From Moniliella sp. 'wahieum' (Eukaryota > Basidiomycota > Moniliellomycetes > Moniliellales > Moniliellaceae), in the NCBI GenBank assembly GCA_003971905.1, contig RSEE01000029.1, positions 496,001 to 560,000 on the forward strand: DNA of 64,000 nt, written 5' to 3'. The position numbers and the translations under genes were made by a program. A model generated the notes under the pieces. The model was given only the letters and a program-made list of their open reading frames with translations. It did no database searches and was not told the origin of the DNA. Below are positions 10,902 through 22,629 of this stretch, piece after piece. How positions within the stretch are numbered: the stretch's first letter is position 1; the number at the start of each line of letters is the position of its first letter.

Positions 10902-13251
10902 ATGCTGCGCCCCTCGATCGCCACCACGGGACGTCTGTCCCTGCGCCGCCCCCGTGTGCGCACGCACCGCTGCCGCGGCCCCCGCCTCCTCTCCACCTCG
11001 GCCCGCGCCGCGCAGGCCACCCCGGCCGACATCAAGATGGTCAAGCTCACCGTCGATGGCAAGGAGGTCGAGGTGCCACAAGGGTACGGTTTCTCTTTCA
11101 TGTTCACATTTCTCCCCCCCCCCCCCGCCTCTGCGCACCTAACCCTCCCCTTCCCGCCTGTATGCTGTTACTAACTGCCTGTGCAGGACGGCGCTGATCC
11201 AAGCGTGCGAGCAGGCCGGTGCCCAGATCCCGCGGTTCTGCTACCACGAGCGCCTCAACGTCGCTGGCAATTGCCGTATGTGTCTTGTAGAGAGCAAGGG
11301 TGCGCCCAAACCGTTGGCTTCCTGTGCGTTTCCCGCCATGCCGGGGCAGGTGATCAGCACCACCTCGGCCAAGGTCAACTCGTGGCGAGAAGGGGTGATG
11401 GAGTTCCTCTTGTCCAACCACCCGCTTGACTGTCCCATTTGCGATTGGGGTGGGGAATGTGACCTGCAGGACCAGTCGATGCGCTACGGTGCGGACCGTG
11501 GCCGGTTCCACGAAGTCAAGGGAAGCGAGCGGTTGAGGACAAGTACATGGGACCGTTGGTCAAGACGGTGATGACGCGGTGCATTCACTGTACCCGTTGT
11601 GTGCGTTTCTCCAACGAGATTGCGGGTGTGCAGGAGATGGGGACGACGGGACGAGGGAACGATTTGCAGATTGGCATGTGTGGAACAGGTGCTCAACTCG
11701 GAACTGTCGGGCAACGTGATTGATCTGTGTCCGGTGGGTGCACTGACGAGCAAACCGGTGCGTTCCATTCGCGTCCATGGGAATTGAAGAACCGGAATCG
11801 ATTGATGTGCTTGACGCGGTTGGGTCGAACATTCGTGTGGATTCGCGTGGCGTACAGGTCATGCGCGTCTTGCCGCGCACCAATGACGATGTGAACGAGG
11901 AATGGATCAATGACAAGACGCGCTTTGCTGTCGATGGTCTCAAGTACCAGCGCCTTACCGCCCCGCTCATTAAACAGGGCGACCGTTTCGTCCCAGCCAC
12001 CTGGCCCGAGGCACTAGCGTCCATTGCTGCCGGGTTGATCTCGACCCAGGCGGAGGGAAATGAGATCAAGGCGGTGGCAGGTGCTTTGGCAGACACCGAG
12101 TCGCTCGCTGCGCTCAAGGACCTAGTGAACCGTCTTGGTTCCGACAACACTGTTGTTGACCTGCCCGGCGGCGACAAGCCGAGCATCAACGGTGTCGATA
12201 TTCGTTTCCAACTACTCGTTCAACGCTGGCATTGCTGGTATTGAGGATGCGGATGTGGTTCTGTTGGTCGGAACCAGTCCGCGGCACGAAGGCACGTTGG
12301 TCAATGCCCGACTGCGCAAGGCCTTCCTCCGTCTGGGTCAGGACTTGGGCTTGGTAGGCGAGCCAGAAGACTTGACGTACGACTATGCTCATGTGGGCAC
12401 GGACGCGACGGCGCTGCAGGAGGTTCTGACGGGCTCTTCGGAGTTGCTCAAAAGTTCCAGGCGGCCAAGAAGCCCATGATCATCGTTGGCAGTGCCGTGT
12501 TGGAAACCCGGATGGCAAGCACATTCTCAGTGGCATTGCTCAGCACATTAAGGATCATCAAGACCAATTCCTCACGCCCGAGTGGAACGGATTGAGCCTG
12601 CTGCAACGCACGGCCTCCCGCAACGGTGCGAACGAGCTTGGCTTTGCTCCCTCTCCGGAAGCTGAGAAGACGGAACCCAAGTTCATTTACCTACTCAACG
12701 CAGACGACTTTGACCCTGCTTCGATCCCCGAGGAGGCATTTGTAGTGTACCAAGGCCACCACGGCGACGTGGGTGCGCAGTATGCGGACGTGGTCCTGCC
12801 CGGTGCGGCGTACACCGAGAAGAGCGTGACTACGTCAACACCGAGGGCCGCACTCAGCTTACCCGTGCCGCTGTGCCACCGCCTGGGGCGAGCCGGAGGA
12901 CTGGAAGATTGGACGGGCGCTGTCCGAGGTGCTGGGTGTAACGCTACCGTACGACAGTACGCTGGAGCTGCGGGACCGGCTGTTTGACCTGTCTCCGACG
13001 CTGGTGCGGTACGATGTTGCGGAACCACTGGTCCTGCCACGGCGCTGTTGGGTCTGGACCAGCTGATTGCCGGTGGCAGCCTGGCCGAGGCCAAGAGTGT
13101 GCCGCTGGTCAATCCGATCAAGAACTTTTACCAGACCGACCCGATCAGCCGTGCGTCGCCAACGATGGTCAAGTGCGTCAAGGCCTTTATTGAGAAACTG
13201 CCGCAGGAGCAGATTGAGGATCCGCTGCCACCCCATGCGCGTCTTGGGTAA
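10902..13251 (+). CDS. NDUFS1: NADH:ubiquinone oxidoreductase 75-kDa subunit
   Basis: This is the largest peripheral-arm subunit of mitochondrial complex I. It carries electrons from the flavin site through iron-sulfur clusters. The start at 10902 opens an Arg-rich presequence ([20 protein letters not shown]), then [16 protein letters not shown]. Intron 11094-11186 has a GTACGG donor, a run of 13 C and a CTAAC branch. After it come the 2Fe-2S motif [12 protein letters not shown], the H-x3-C/C-x2-C-x5-C motif [16 protein letters not shown], and the 4Fe-4S motif [16 protein letters not shown] with [10 protein letters not shown] downstream. The molybdopterin-like domain follows ([19 protein letters not shown] and onwards). 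The stop is TAA at 13249-13251. The frame shifts at least six times, for example at 11521 where AAGGGAAGCG lacks one A of the expected AAGGGAAAGCG. The protein is otherwise full length, so indel errors are more likely than a pseudogene. Confidence 0.93.
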
Positions 13252-14006
13252 GGCCAAGGCTGGCTGGCCCGTGGTTTGTGCCTCGCCTCTCGTGCCCCAC
13301 GGCACTCTCACGAAGCTGGTGGTACTATGTGCATTGCATGAGACTCGTGACTCGACTGGACATGGACAGCCCTCTGGCGCGGCCGCATTGGCGCGTGGGG
13401 AGGGAACGTGAGAGACACGGAGGGACGTGTGTGCGAAGGGCAGGGGGGACGGACGGGGTAGACCCTGGCGCTCTGCACAACATAGAGAGAGGGCGTGCGG
13501 GGGCAGAGGTGGAGCAGCGGCAGGCAGCGGATGGGAACGGAAGCAGGCGGCGTGCCTGGGCAGACAAAGACAGGGGGGCTGGCGGCGTAGCTGGTGGGAC
13601 GTGCGTCAAGAGCTAGCTTCGCTTCATGTGAGATCGAGAGAGGAGACTAGTAATAGTAATGATGGACCCCCAGGCGGCAGGACGCGATGCGCCATCGATA
13701 ATCGATAATCGATAACCATCGTCATCATCAATCAATGGGTTGGGGCGCGGCTGTCCATGCATGGGTTAAAGCATTAAGCACGTGCGATTCGATTCAAGTC
13801 CGTCGGCCTTCCCCCCGCACAGGGCCAGTCTCCGCGCCGTCAGCGGCTGATTTGGATTGCCAGCTAGACGTGTTGCATCCGCCAGGCCACCTCCTACTAC
13901 TTGTCGCTTCGCTTGCCGCTTGCCGCTTTGACCTTGCCGCTTTGACCTGAAAGCTTGACGCTTGCCCCCCCCCCCTCCCCTTGCCATCGCCACCGACCCG
14001 ATCAGC
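13252..14006. other. Intergenic, NDUFS1 3' end and MET2 promoter
   Basis: About 750 bases without a supported gene. ATCGATAATCGATAATCGATAA words occur at 13692-13715, and TGCCGCTTTGACCTTGCCGCTTTGACC is duplicated at 13915-13945. A C-rich leader with a run of C precedes the MET2 start. Confidence 0.5.
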
Positions 14007-15611
<1,605 letters not shown>

Positions 15612-16128
15612 ATCATGCCACTCTTTGGAAGTGTCCCTTTGCCCGTGCGCTTCCACCCCATTTCCTGCCCCCGCCCCCCCGCCCCCCACATGTTTACCTC
15701 TGAACGCCTGAGCCCCTATGAGCCGCACGCTCTTGGGACTACGCCCAACCGTTCACCCGTACTCTCTTTGTGTATCCAACATTGCATCCTGTACTTTGCG
15801 CATGTATCACGTTCAACTACCATGTCGGCGCGTCCCGCGTGTATCCAACTACATGGACCCCTCCTCCCCCCCCTCCGCGCCGCCTTCGCCCAATCATCAT
15901 CACGATATCCCCATCCTACAACTAGGTAGTTAGCAACCCCACGAGTCGGCTCAAGCTATACATGTACAAAAATAGAACCATCCAATCTGTGGAGCCAGGC
16001 AAGCCAGCAACCCAAGGGCTGCCGCTTGCCACGCCACATGACAAGCCACGACGCGGCGCCAACCAACATCCGCCGGATCGAGGAGCATCAGGATCAGGAT
16101 CAGGATCAGATCAGGATCAGGATCAGGA
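15612..16128. other. Convergent 3' flanks of MET2 and VPS24
   Basis: About 500 bases with no gene I can support. The right part (from about 16086) is the GATCAG repeat that continues into the VPS24 coding end. Confidence 0.45.
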
Positions 16129-16201
16129 TCAGATCAGATCAGGATCAGGATCAGGATCAGGATCAGGATCAGGATCAGGATCAGGATCAGGATCAGGATC
16201 A
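16086..16201. repeat. AGGATC hexanucleotide microsatellite
   Basis: Nearly pure AGGATC units with a few shortened ones (CAGATCAG). On the minus strand the right-hand two thirds code the Asp-Pro tail of VPS24. The VPS24 stop codon is produced by one of the shortened units. Confidence 0.92.
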
Positions 16202-17121
16202 CCGCGAATGAGACCTTCGAGGGCGGCTTTCATCCTCTCCATATCCTCTGGCTCCTCTGGCTCCTGCGCCAGTTCCGGGCCCTCGAGCGAGCCGAGCTCG
16301 GCAGTGGATTTAGCCTGGCCGAGCTTGCCATCGGTGATTTCGTACATGATCTTGTCCACCTCTTCGTCCGCCTCGGCTTCCAGCTCCTCCTCATCTTCCC
16401 CAGCGGACCACTTTCCAGTGTCGTCCATCATCTCCTCCAAAATACCAGCCTGAGAACGAACATCTAGCGCGTTAGTACACTGCATTGTCTTCCTGCTTTG
16501 GGGATCGGAACCAGGTCCAGATTGCAGATTGCAGAATGCAGATTGCAGGTTGCAGGTGCAGTGCGCAGTTCGCAGTTCGCAGTGTGCAGTTCTGTTCCGT
16601 CCTGGGTCCGGGCCTGTTGTGTACGACCTGTTTCTTCGCTGCTCTGGCGCGGGACGTACCTTCATCATCTCCTGGCTCATCAAGCGCATGGACTGTTGCA
16701 GCTGGGGCAAGCGGATGAGCTGGTTGGACAATTTCATCACCTCAGCCGACTTTTGCATGGCACCAGTGACTTTGAACATGGCCATTTGTTGTTGGAGCTG
16801 GAGCTGGATCGAGTTCATGCGTGCCTTACCTACGACCAGGCGTTGGCGGCGGTGGCGTGCCAAGGCAATTTCCTTGGCGAGCATGCGCGCATTCTTCACG
16901 TCGCCCTTTTTGGCGAGCCGCTTAGCTTCGGCCTTGGTCTTGGCGCTGGATTGGTCCAGGGAGCGGATTTCGCGGTCGAGCGCGCGTTGCTCCGAACGCA
17001 GTTGGGACTGCACGCCACGCACCCTCTCTGTAGCACGCGACGGGTTAGCTGGGGCTCGGGCGAGGGGGGGAGTACGCACCCTCTTGGGTAGGGCCAAAGA
17101 GGAAGCGCTGGACAGATTGCA
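16129..17121 (-). CDS. VPS24: ESCRT-III subunit VPS24 (CHMP3)
   Basis: Part of the endosomal filament that sorts cargo into multivesicular bodies. The start at 17121 gives MQSVQRFLFGPTQE. Intron 17079-17028 (52 bases, GTGCGT donor) restores the reading QEERVRGVQSQLRSEQR. The basic N-terminal helices follow, with MFKVTGAMQKSAEVMKLSNQ and LPQLQQSMRLMSQEMMK matching CHMP3 (VAGSLQKSTEVMK, IQATMRELSKEMMKAG). Intron 16659-16450 is 210 bases, with a GTACGT donor. Next is AGILEEMMDDT, the acidic EVDKIMYEITDG region, then a MIM1-like end ERMKAALEGLIRG. After that the microsatellite adds an Asp-Pro run of about eleven units, ending DLI. No frameshift is needed. It is head-to-head with ADCK1 (452 bases). 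Confidence 0.92.
   Translation of the reverse strand, partial: CNLSSASSLALPKRVRTPPLARAPANPSRATERVRGVQSQLRSEQRALDREIRSLDQSSAKTKAEAKRLAKKGDVKNARMLAKEIALARHRRQRLVVGKARMNSIQLQLQQQMAMFKVTGAMQKSAEVMKLSNQLIRLPQLQQSMRLMSQEMMKVRPAPEQRRNRSYTTGPDPGRNRTAHCELRTAHCTCNLQSAFCNLQSGPGSDPQSRKTMQCTNALDVRSQAGILEEMMDDTGKWSAGEDEEELEAEADEEVDKIMYEITDGKLGQAKSTAELGSLEGPELAQEPEEPEDMERMKAALEGLIRGDPDPDPDPDPDPDPDPDPDPDLI
16515..16592. repeat. TGCAGAT / TGCAGTTCGCAG repeats in VPS24 intron 2
   Basis: Degenerate 7-8 base units built on TTGCAGA then CGCAGTT fill about 75 bases of the 210-base intron. On the sense (minus) strand they read as CTGCAA and CTGCGAA words. Confidence 0.75.
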
Positions 17122-17573
17122 TGGCAGCAGCGCGATGCGATGGGGGGGGGGGGGGCGGGGATGTGGGATGTGGCGGTGGCGGCGGCGGTGGGGTGGGTGG
17201 GTGGGGCTACGCCAGGCGGAGGCCAGTTGGTCGCTCTGCTGGTGGCTGCCGTCCACGTCCAAACGGTGACTATCGATTGGGCTGCAAGCTTGAATATTGA
17301 AGCTGCGTGTCGATAGCAGGGGCCACCTGTGGGTTACGAGGGTGGCGTGTCACAGCCTCATCACATCCCCAGTCCCGCCGCCGACTCACGCGCGGGCGGG
17401 TGTGACGTAATACTACGTCATGGGTGTGGCTGCGTCATGCCATTTTCATAACCTGCCGCCTCGAAGCTGCCTTTTAACTAACCCATCCACAGCTGCCCAT
17501 CGGCCCCCATCCGCCCCCATCGACCATCGCTGCCGGGCTGCTGCCACCACGCCCGCTGCCTGTGCTGCGCACG
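17122..17573. promoter_or_regulatory. Divergent promoter region, VPS24/ADCK1
   Basis: The 452 bases between two divergent start codons. They include a run of G (about 17142-17153), an AAGCTTGAATATTGAAGCT word, and the palindrome-like CATGACGTAGTATTACGTCA-type stretch around 17402-17422 (GTGACGTAATACTACGTCAT). This last is a pair of inverted TGACGTA half-sites, which resembles an ATF/CREB-type bZIP site. That reading is inference. Confidence 0.4.
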
Positions 17574-19535
17574 ATGCGCCTCTTCTTCAGGCCGGGCGCC
17601 GCCGCTGCCTGCCGCTGCCCCTGCTGCCGCCATCCGCCGCGGGCGCCTGCCCCCGCACTGCCCCGGCTCCCTCCGCACAGCCGCCGCCCCCGCCGCCGCC
17701 CCCGCCCCGCGCGCCCAAGCGGCACCGGGGCCTCCGTCTGCGATCGGCCTGGGCGTGGCGCTGGGCTTGGGGTGGCAAGCCGACCAAACGTGGAACGCAT
17801 GCACGCTCGAACGCACCATCCGCGTGCTGTACATGGGCCTGTGCTGGCTGCCGACTACAAGCTCAACTTTGATCCCGACTCGCTCCCGCGATCGAAGCGT
17901 TGCACGAGCGCAGTGCAGCGCATACTTGCCATGTGCGAGCGTAACGGGGGCTTGTACGTCAAGCTCGGTCAGGCCATTGGGAGCAACGCGGTCATCCTCC
18001 CGCCGCCGTACAAGCGCCTAGCCAAGCTGTTTGACGATGCGGAGAAAATGCCGTTTGAGACGGTGCGCAAGGTGGTGGGGCAAGAGCTAGGACGCGCATT
18101 GGAGAAGAAGTGTTTGTCGAATTTGATCGAGAACCCGTGGGTGCAGCATCGATTGCACAGGTCCACGTCGCTCGTCTGCACCCGTTGCCAGGACAGGACA
18201 AGGCCAAGTCGTCGCGGTCAAAGTGCAACGACCTGAGATTCGCAAACAAGCCAAGGCGGATCTGTGGTGCTTCCGTGTCCTGGTTCATCTGTACGAGCGA
18301 ATATTCGAACTGCCCCAGTCGCCGGCTGCGCAGTACATCAGTGACCAGATTGAAGTACGTTGGGTCCCTGTCTCCTCTTTCGTTTCACCCTTGGGGCTGG
18401 TGCATAGCCCAACTGCAACTGACCTCACTCACCTTGCCTCCTTTTTAGAAAGAGACGCGATTCGACCTCGAGGCTGCTAATGCCCGCTGGCTCGGCAGGG
18501 GGTCCAGAACAGTCCTACCCCCTTGTGCGCAACACGTGCTACGTGCCCGGGTATCCGATCAGTGGACCACGCCGCGCATGTTGGTCGAGGAGTACATTGG
18601 TGATTCGTGCAATCTGATCGATCGGGAGGCGATGGGTCGGATGGGTGTATCCAACAAAGCCGTCGCTCAAAGTGTGATGGAGGTCTTTGCGGACCAAATC
18701 TTCAGAGGGGTTTGTCCAAGCTGACGGCCATCCAGCCAACATTTTGGTCCGGCAACATCCGCACTGGCGACCACGCTGGTGGCACAGGTGGGGGCGGGGG
18801 TACGTGCCGCACCAAGTCGTGCTGATTGACCATGGGTTGTATGTCCGTCTCTCGCCGCAGTTCCGCAGGGAATACGCAGAACTTTGGCGCGCGATTTGGG
18901 AGGTGGACATTCCTGTCCTGGAGCGCATCACGACCGAGTGGGGCATGGACCCTTCCTCGGCCGATCTGTTTGCGTCGGTGACCCTGATGCGTCCCTGGAG
19001 CCGGGGGAAATCCAAAGAACCCGCCCGACCCAAGACGAGCGAACTGGAGCGCGCACGGGGGATGAAAGAGACGCTGAAATCGTTTCTGGTCAACGTGGAC
19101 CTGGTCCCAATGGAACTCATTTGTCAGTCGCGCCCTGCGCATCGTTCAAGCCAACAACCAAGCACTGGGATCGCCCGTTAACCGACTCAACTTCTGCCCG
19201 CCATGCGGCCGATGCGCTGATCCAAGAGCGCACAGCCACCCTCTGGCGCGTGCTGTTTGCCCACCTGGTTCAGAACGTCTTAGTGCCCGGTTGGCGAATG
19301 GGCACACAACCGCCAGGCGTACTTGACGTTCCATTCGTGCTGGTGCTGGGGGTGTGGCGTTCCAGGTGTCGCGAATAACGCACTGGTTCCGCTGGGTGTT
19401 TGCTCTGCCGCTCGCGTACATCGGCGCAGCGAACCCAGCCAAGCAGGGTGGATTTGAGGATGACTCGAGATCCAGATGCGGGAGCTGGCCCGCAGCGAGT
19501 TTGGGGTGGAGCTGGACGAAGACTCGTTTGTGTAA
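17574..19535 (+). CDS. ABC1/ADCK1-type kinase-like protein (MCP2 group)
   Basis: A member of the UbiB/ABC1 atypical kinase family, ADCK1/Mcp2 branch, which acts in mitochondria in lipid homeostasis. The N-terminus from 17574 is Arg/Ala/Pro-rich (MRLFFRPGAAAACR), compatible with a presequence, but the exact ATG is uncertain (17562 is in the same frame). The family KxGQ motif is in NGGLYVKLGQAIGSN, followed by LPPPYKRLAKLFDDAEKMPF. The Ala-rich loop is PVGAASIAQVHVARL and the Lys strand is VVAVKVQRPEIR. Intron 18355-18448 has a GTACGT donor. The catalytic-loop equivalent reads GFVQADGHPANILVR, then VVLIDHGLYVRLSPQFRREY. The C-terminal MRELARSEFGVELDEDSFV is typical of the fungal group and ends with TAA at 19533-19535. 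There are several frame changes (near 18155, 18200, 18495, 18710, 19110 and later). Confidence 0.85.
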
Positions 19536-20057
19536 GCGATGGCCATCGTCCCGCCGCGGTCTTTCGTCGTCCCGAACATCGCCGCCTCGACCCGGAGCGA
19601 TGCTGCTCCGGCTGTGCATGGCCATACCCATCCCGCCGCTCACCACCACCGCCTACATTGCCATCTGCGACTCTCTTTTGATCGCATCGCTTGCATTCCT
19701 GCGGCCAACATGTCATGTCATTGTCTGTGCCGTGTCCGCAGCACGCAGAAGCGACGGGTTTAAGTAGACGCGGCCGCCACCCCCGCCAACTGACAGCCCC
19801 CGTGCCACGTGCACGCAGCGCCATGCAGTGGGGTGTCTTATGTCAGCAGAGCGCGGGCCGCCCGTTCCCGCATTACCGGTTACCCACCGCTTCCGTTGGG
19901 CCAGCCCGCACGGGGCACCTGCCCAGTGTGCCGCGGCTGGGGCTCAGCCAGGCACCGCCCCCACCCCCATCCCCATCCCATCCACATCCACCCCGCGTCT
20001 TCTTCCTCTTCTTCCTCTTCTTCCTCTTCTCCCTTTCCCCCCTCACCCCCACCTCCC
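19536..20057. other. Intergenic, ADCK1 3' end and ALG2 leader
   Basis: About 520 bases without a supported gene. The last 80 bases before the ALG2 start are pyrimidine-rich, with CTTCTTCCTCTTCTTCCTCTT repeats. Confidence 0.45.
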
Positions 20058-22105
20058 ATGGACGCCCCCCAAACGTTCGCCGTCCCCCCGTCGGCCCGCC
20101 CCCGAGCCCGCCGACACGGATCTGGCGGCGGAGATCAAGGCGCTCGTCAACAGCCCCACCGAAAAGTACCGCATTGCCTTCATCCACCCCGACCTCGGCA
20201 TTGGTGCGTGTCTTGTCTGCCTGTGTCTGCTGTGTCTGCTGTGTCCTGCCTCTTCTCGCCTGCGCGTGCTCACCACCCTCGTTTCCTTTCTCCAGGCGGC
20301 GCCGAGCGGCTCATGGTCGATGCTGCGCTCGGTCTCCAAAAGCTCGGGCACGAGGTGACCATGTACACCTCCTACCACGACCCCACCCACTTTTGAGCCC
20401 ACCCGCGACGGCACGCTGGACGTGCGCGTGGCCAAGACGTGGATTCCGCGCAGCTTTCTCGGAGCGTTTCATCTGCCACTTGCGTTGATGCAGTCGCTTT
20501 CGTTGGTGTTTCAATTGCTTGTGGCCCACTTGGCATTCAGCTACCCGGGCACGTTCCCCTTTCGCTTTGTATACGACCTGTATTCCAGTCTGTCGCCTGT
20601 CGAGGCGTACGAATGATCTTCATTGACCAGATCCCTGCTGGCATCCCCTTTCTCCGCCACCTGAGTGGCGCGAGAGGTGGTGTACTACTGTCACTTCCCC
20701 GACAAGGAGATTGGGAATAGCATTGCGCTGCAGCGCGCGCGGGACCGCGGACAGAGTGGTCCGAGTGTGCTGCGTAAGGTGTACCGCATCCCATTTGACT
20801 TTACGAGGAAATGACGACCGATTCAGCCGACAAGATTTTGGTCAACTCGGGCTTTACTCAACGTCAGTTCGTCACCAGCTTTTACCGGCTGCGTCGGCTG
20901 CCGCGCGTGCTGTACCCTGGGATTGACGTGAAGGCCTACACGGCTGCTGCGGTCGCTAAGGGCGTCGCATCTCTCTCTGTTACCAACGAGATGCAAAAGA
21001 GAATTGTCCGCCTTGCCACCACGACGGTGGGACGACCGAGTTTCCTTTCGATCAACCGGTTTGAAGCCAAGAAGAATGTGGCGTTGGCGGTGGATGCGTT
21101 TGCGATTCTGTACCGCAATGTGGAGGAGACGCAAGGCGAAAGTGAGGCACGCAAACTACGTCTGATCTTGGCTGGCGGGTACGACCATCGGGTGCAAGAC
21201 AATCTGTTGACGCTGGAGGAACTGCAAAAGCAATGCGACAAGCTGAAACTGAGCTTGTCACACTACGCTACTCGTACCAGCAAGGTGAAGTGACGCCCTT
21301 AATCGCCTTGCCCAACGACGACCAAGTGGACCATGCGCAAGTCATCTTCCTTCCCAGCTTGCCTGGACCGCTACTTCCCGCGCTCTTACGCCAGGGGGAC
21401 ATGAAAGCGCTTCTCTACACTCCGACCAACGAGCACTTTGGCATTGTGCCTGTCGAGGCTATGGCCGCTGGCCTGCCCGTCGTGGCGACCAACACGGGCG
21501 GACCAGTGGAAAGTATTGTAGATGCGACCGAGTACGTCAATTCCTTCATCGCCGCGTCGGACGACCCGTTTGAACGCATGAAAGCACTCTCGGCACGCAC
21601 GCACGTTGGTACAGGCTGCTACGCGCAGCCAACAAAGTGTTTGGGCCGCAGCGGCGCAGCAGCTACTTGACCTTCCGCCGGAACCTCGTAAGGCCATTGC
21701 TGCTGCCGGGAGCACGACGCGCTCATCTCATCTTCTCCGACGAGAGGATGACGCTTTCCCTCGACACGGTGATGCGCGAGTGCGCGGCCATGGGACGCGT
21801 ACGCGGAGATGAAGGCTTGATCCCCCTGGCAGCTACAGCATTGGTATGTCTAATCTATTCCCTCCCTTTCCCTTCCTTTCCTTTCCCTCCATTTTGTTCC
21901 GATGGGAACAGAGACGCTGACGAACACACTTCCATCACTACCATACCTACCATACCTACCACAACGATCACCACTTGACGGACTTGGGGTGCAAGTGGGT
22001 ACGATGGCCTACGCTGCCTTTTTCACCCTGGCCTTGAAGAATGGCCGGCTGGACTTTATCCCGTTTGCGCCCATGCTGCGGGAGCACTTTTTCCCTGAAG
22101 CGTAA
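20058..22105 (+). CDS. ALG2: ALG2 alpha-1,3/1,6-mannosyltransferase
   Basis: It adds the second and third mannoses to the dolichol-linked precursor on the cytosolic face of the ER. The start at 20058 opens [35 protein letters not shown] is split by intron 20214-20295 (GTGCGT donor) inside the Gly codon. After that come [10 protein letters not shown] (about 20695), [38 protein letters not shown], and [11 protein letters not shown]. The GT4 family EX7E signature is in [16 protein letters not shown] (21417-21465), followed by [16 protein letters not shown]-terminal intron starts with GTATGT near 21847. The last exon is hydrophobic ([14 protein letters not shown]), in keeping with the membrane-bound ALG2 tail, and stops at 22105. 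Frame slips occur near 20108, 20390, 20605, 20670, 20800 and 21290-21340. Confidence 0.92.
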
Positions 22106-22514
22106 CTTAGCCCGAGGCTGGCGGTGCGAACGAAATGAGTGGATAAGCTAGCTTCAAAAGGAGATGGGGGAGGGGGGGGGGGGGTTGGTGCGGAGGAGAG
22201 GAGCGGTAGAGGTAGAGGTAAAGATAAAGGTAAGGTAAAGGTAGGAGTTGAGGTAGAGGTAGTAGAAAAAAAAAAGGGGGCAACAGAGGGAAGCAAGGAA
22301 GGAAGGAAAGGAGGAAGGAAGGAAGGAGGAAGGGACCTCAAATCCGGCGCAGCCCAGCACGGCCACCGACCCACCAGGGAATTGGTCGCAAAGGGGTGGG
22401 TACGAAAGACGAGGGTGAGGTGCGGTGGTGGGGTAGGTATCGAGGCGATCCAAGCGGGAGAGATAGGCCGTTGCACAAGCCGGGAGGGGAGGGGACGGGG
22501 GTGGTGGTGATGGG

Positions 22515-22592
22515 GGGCACAACCCATGTCATCCCATCCCATGTCATCTCATCCCATCCCATCCCATCCCATCCCATGTCATGCCATCGCAT
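22515..22592. repeat. ATCCC pentamer repeat
   Basis: Tandem CATCC/CATGTCATC units between the convergent ALG2 and DENN genes. A related GGGAT array lies at about 4480-4550. Confidence 0.75.
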
Positions 22593-22629
22593 CTCATGCA
22601 ATCGCCCCTCTGTTCCGCCCCGAGGGGCA

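Noticed and set aside
10902-13251. NDUFS1 as a pseudogene
   Set aside because: Every iron-sulfur motif and the full length are kept, and the breaks are in homopolymers, so read error explains it better.
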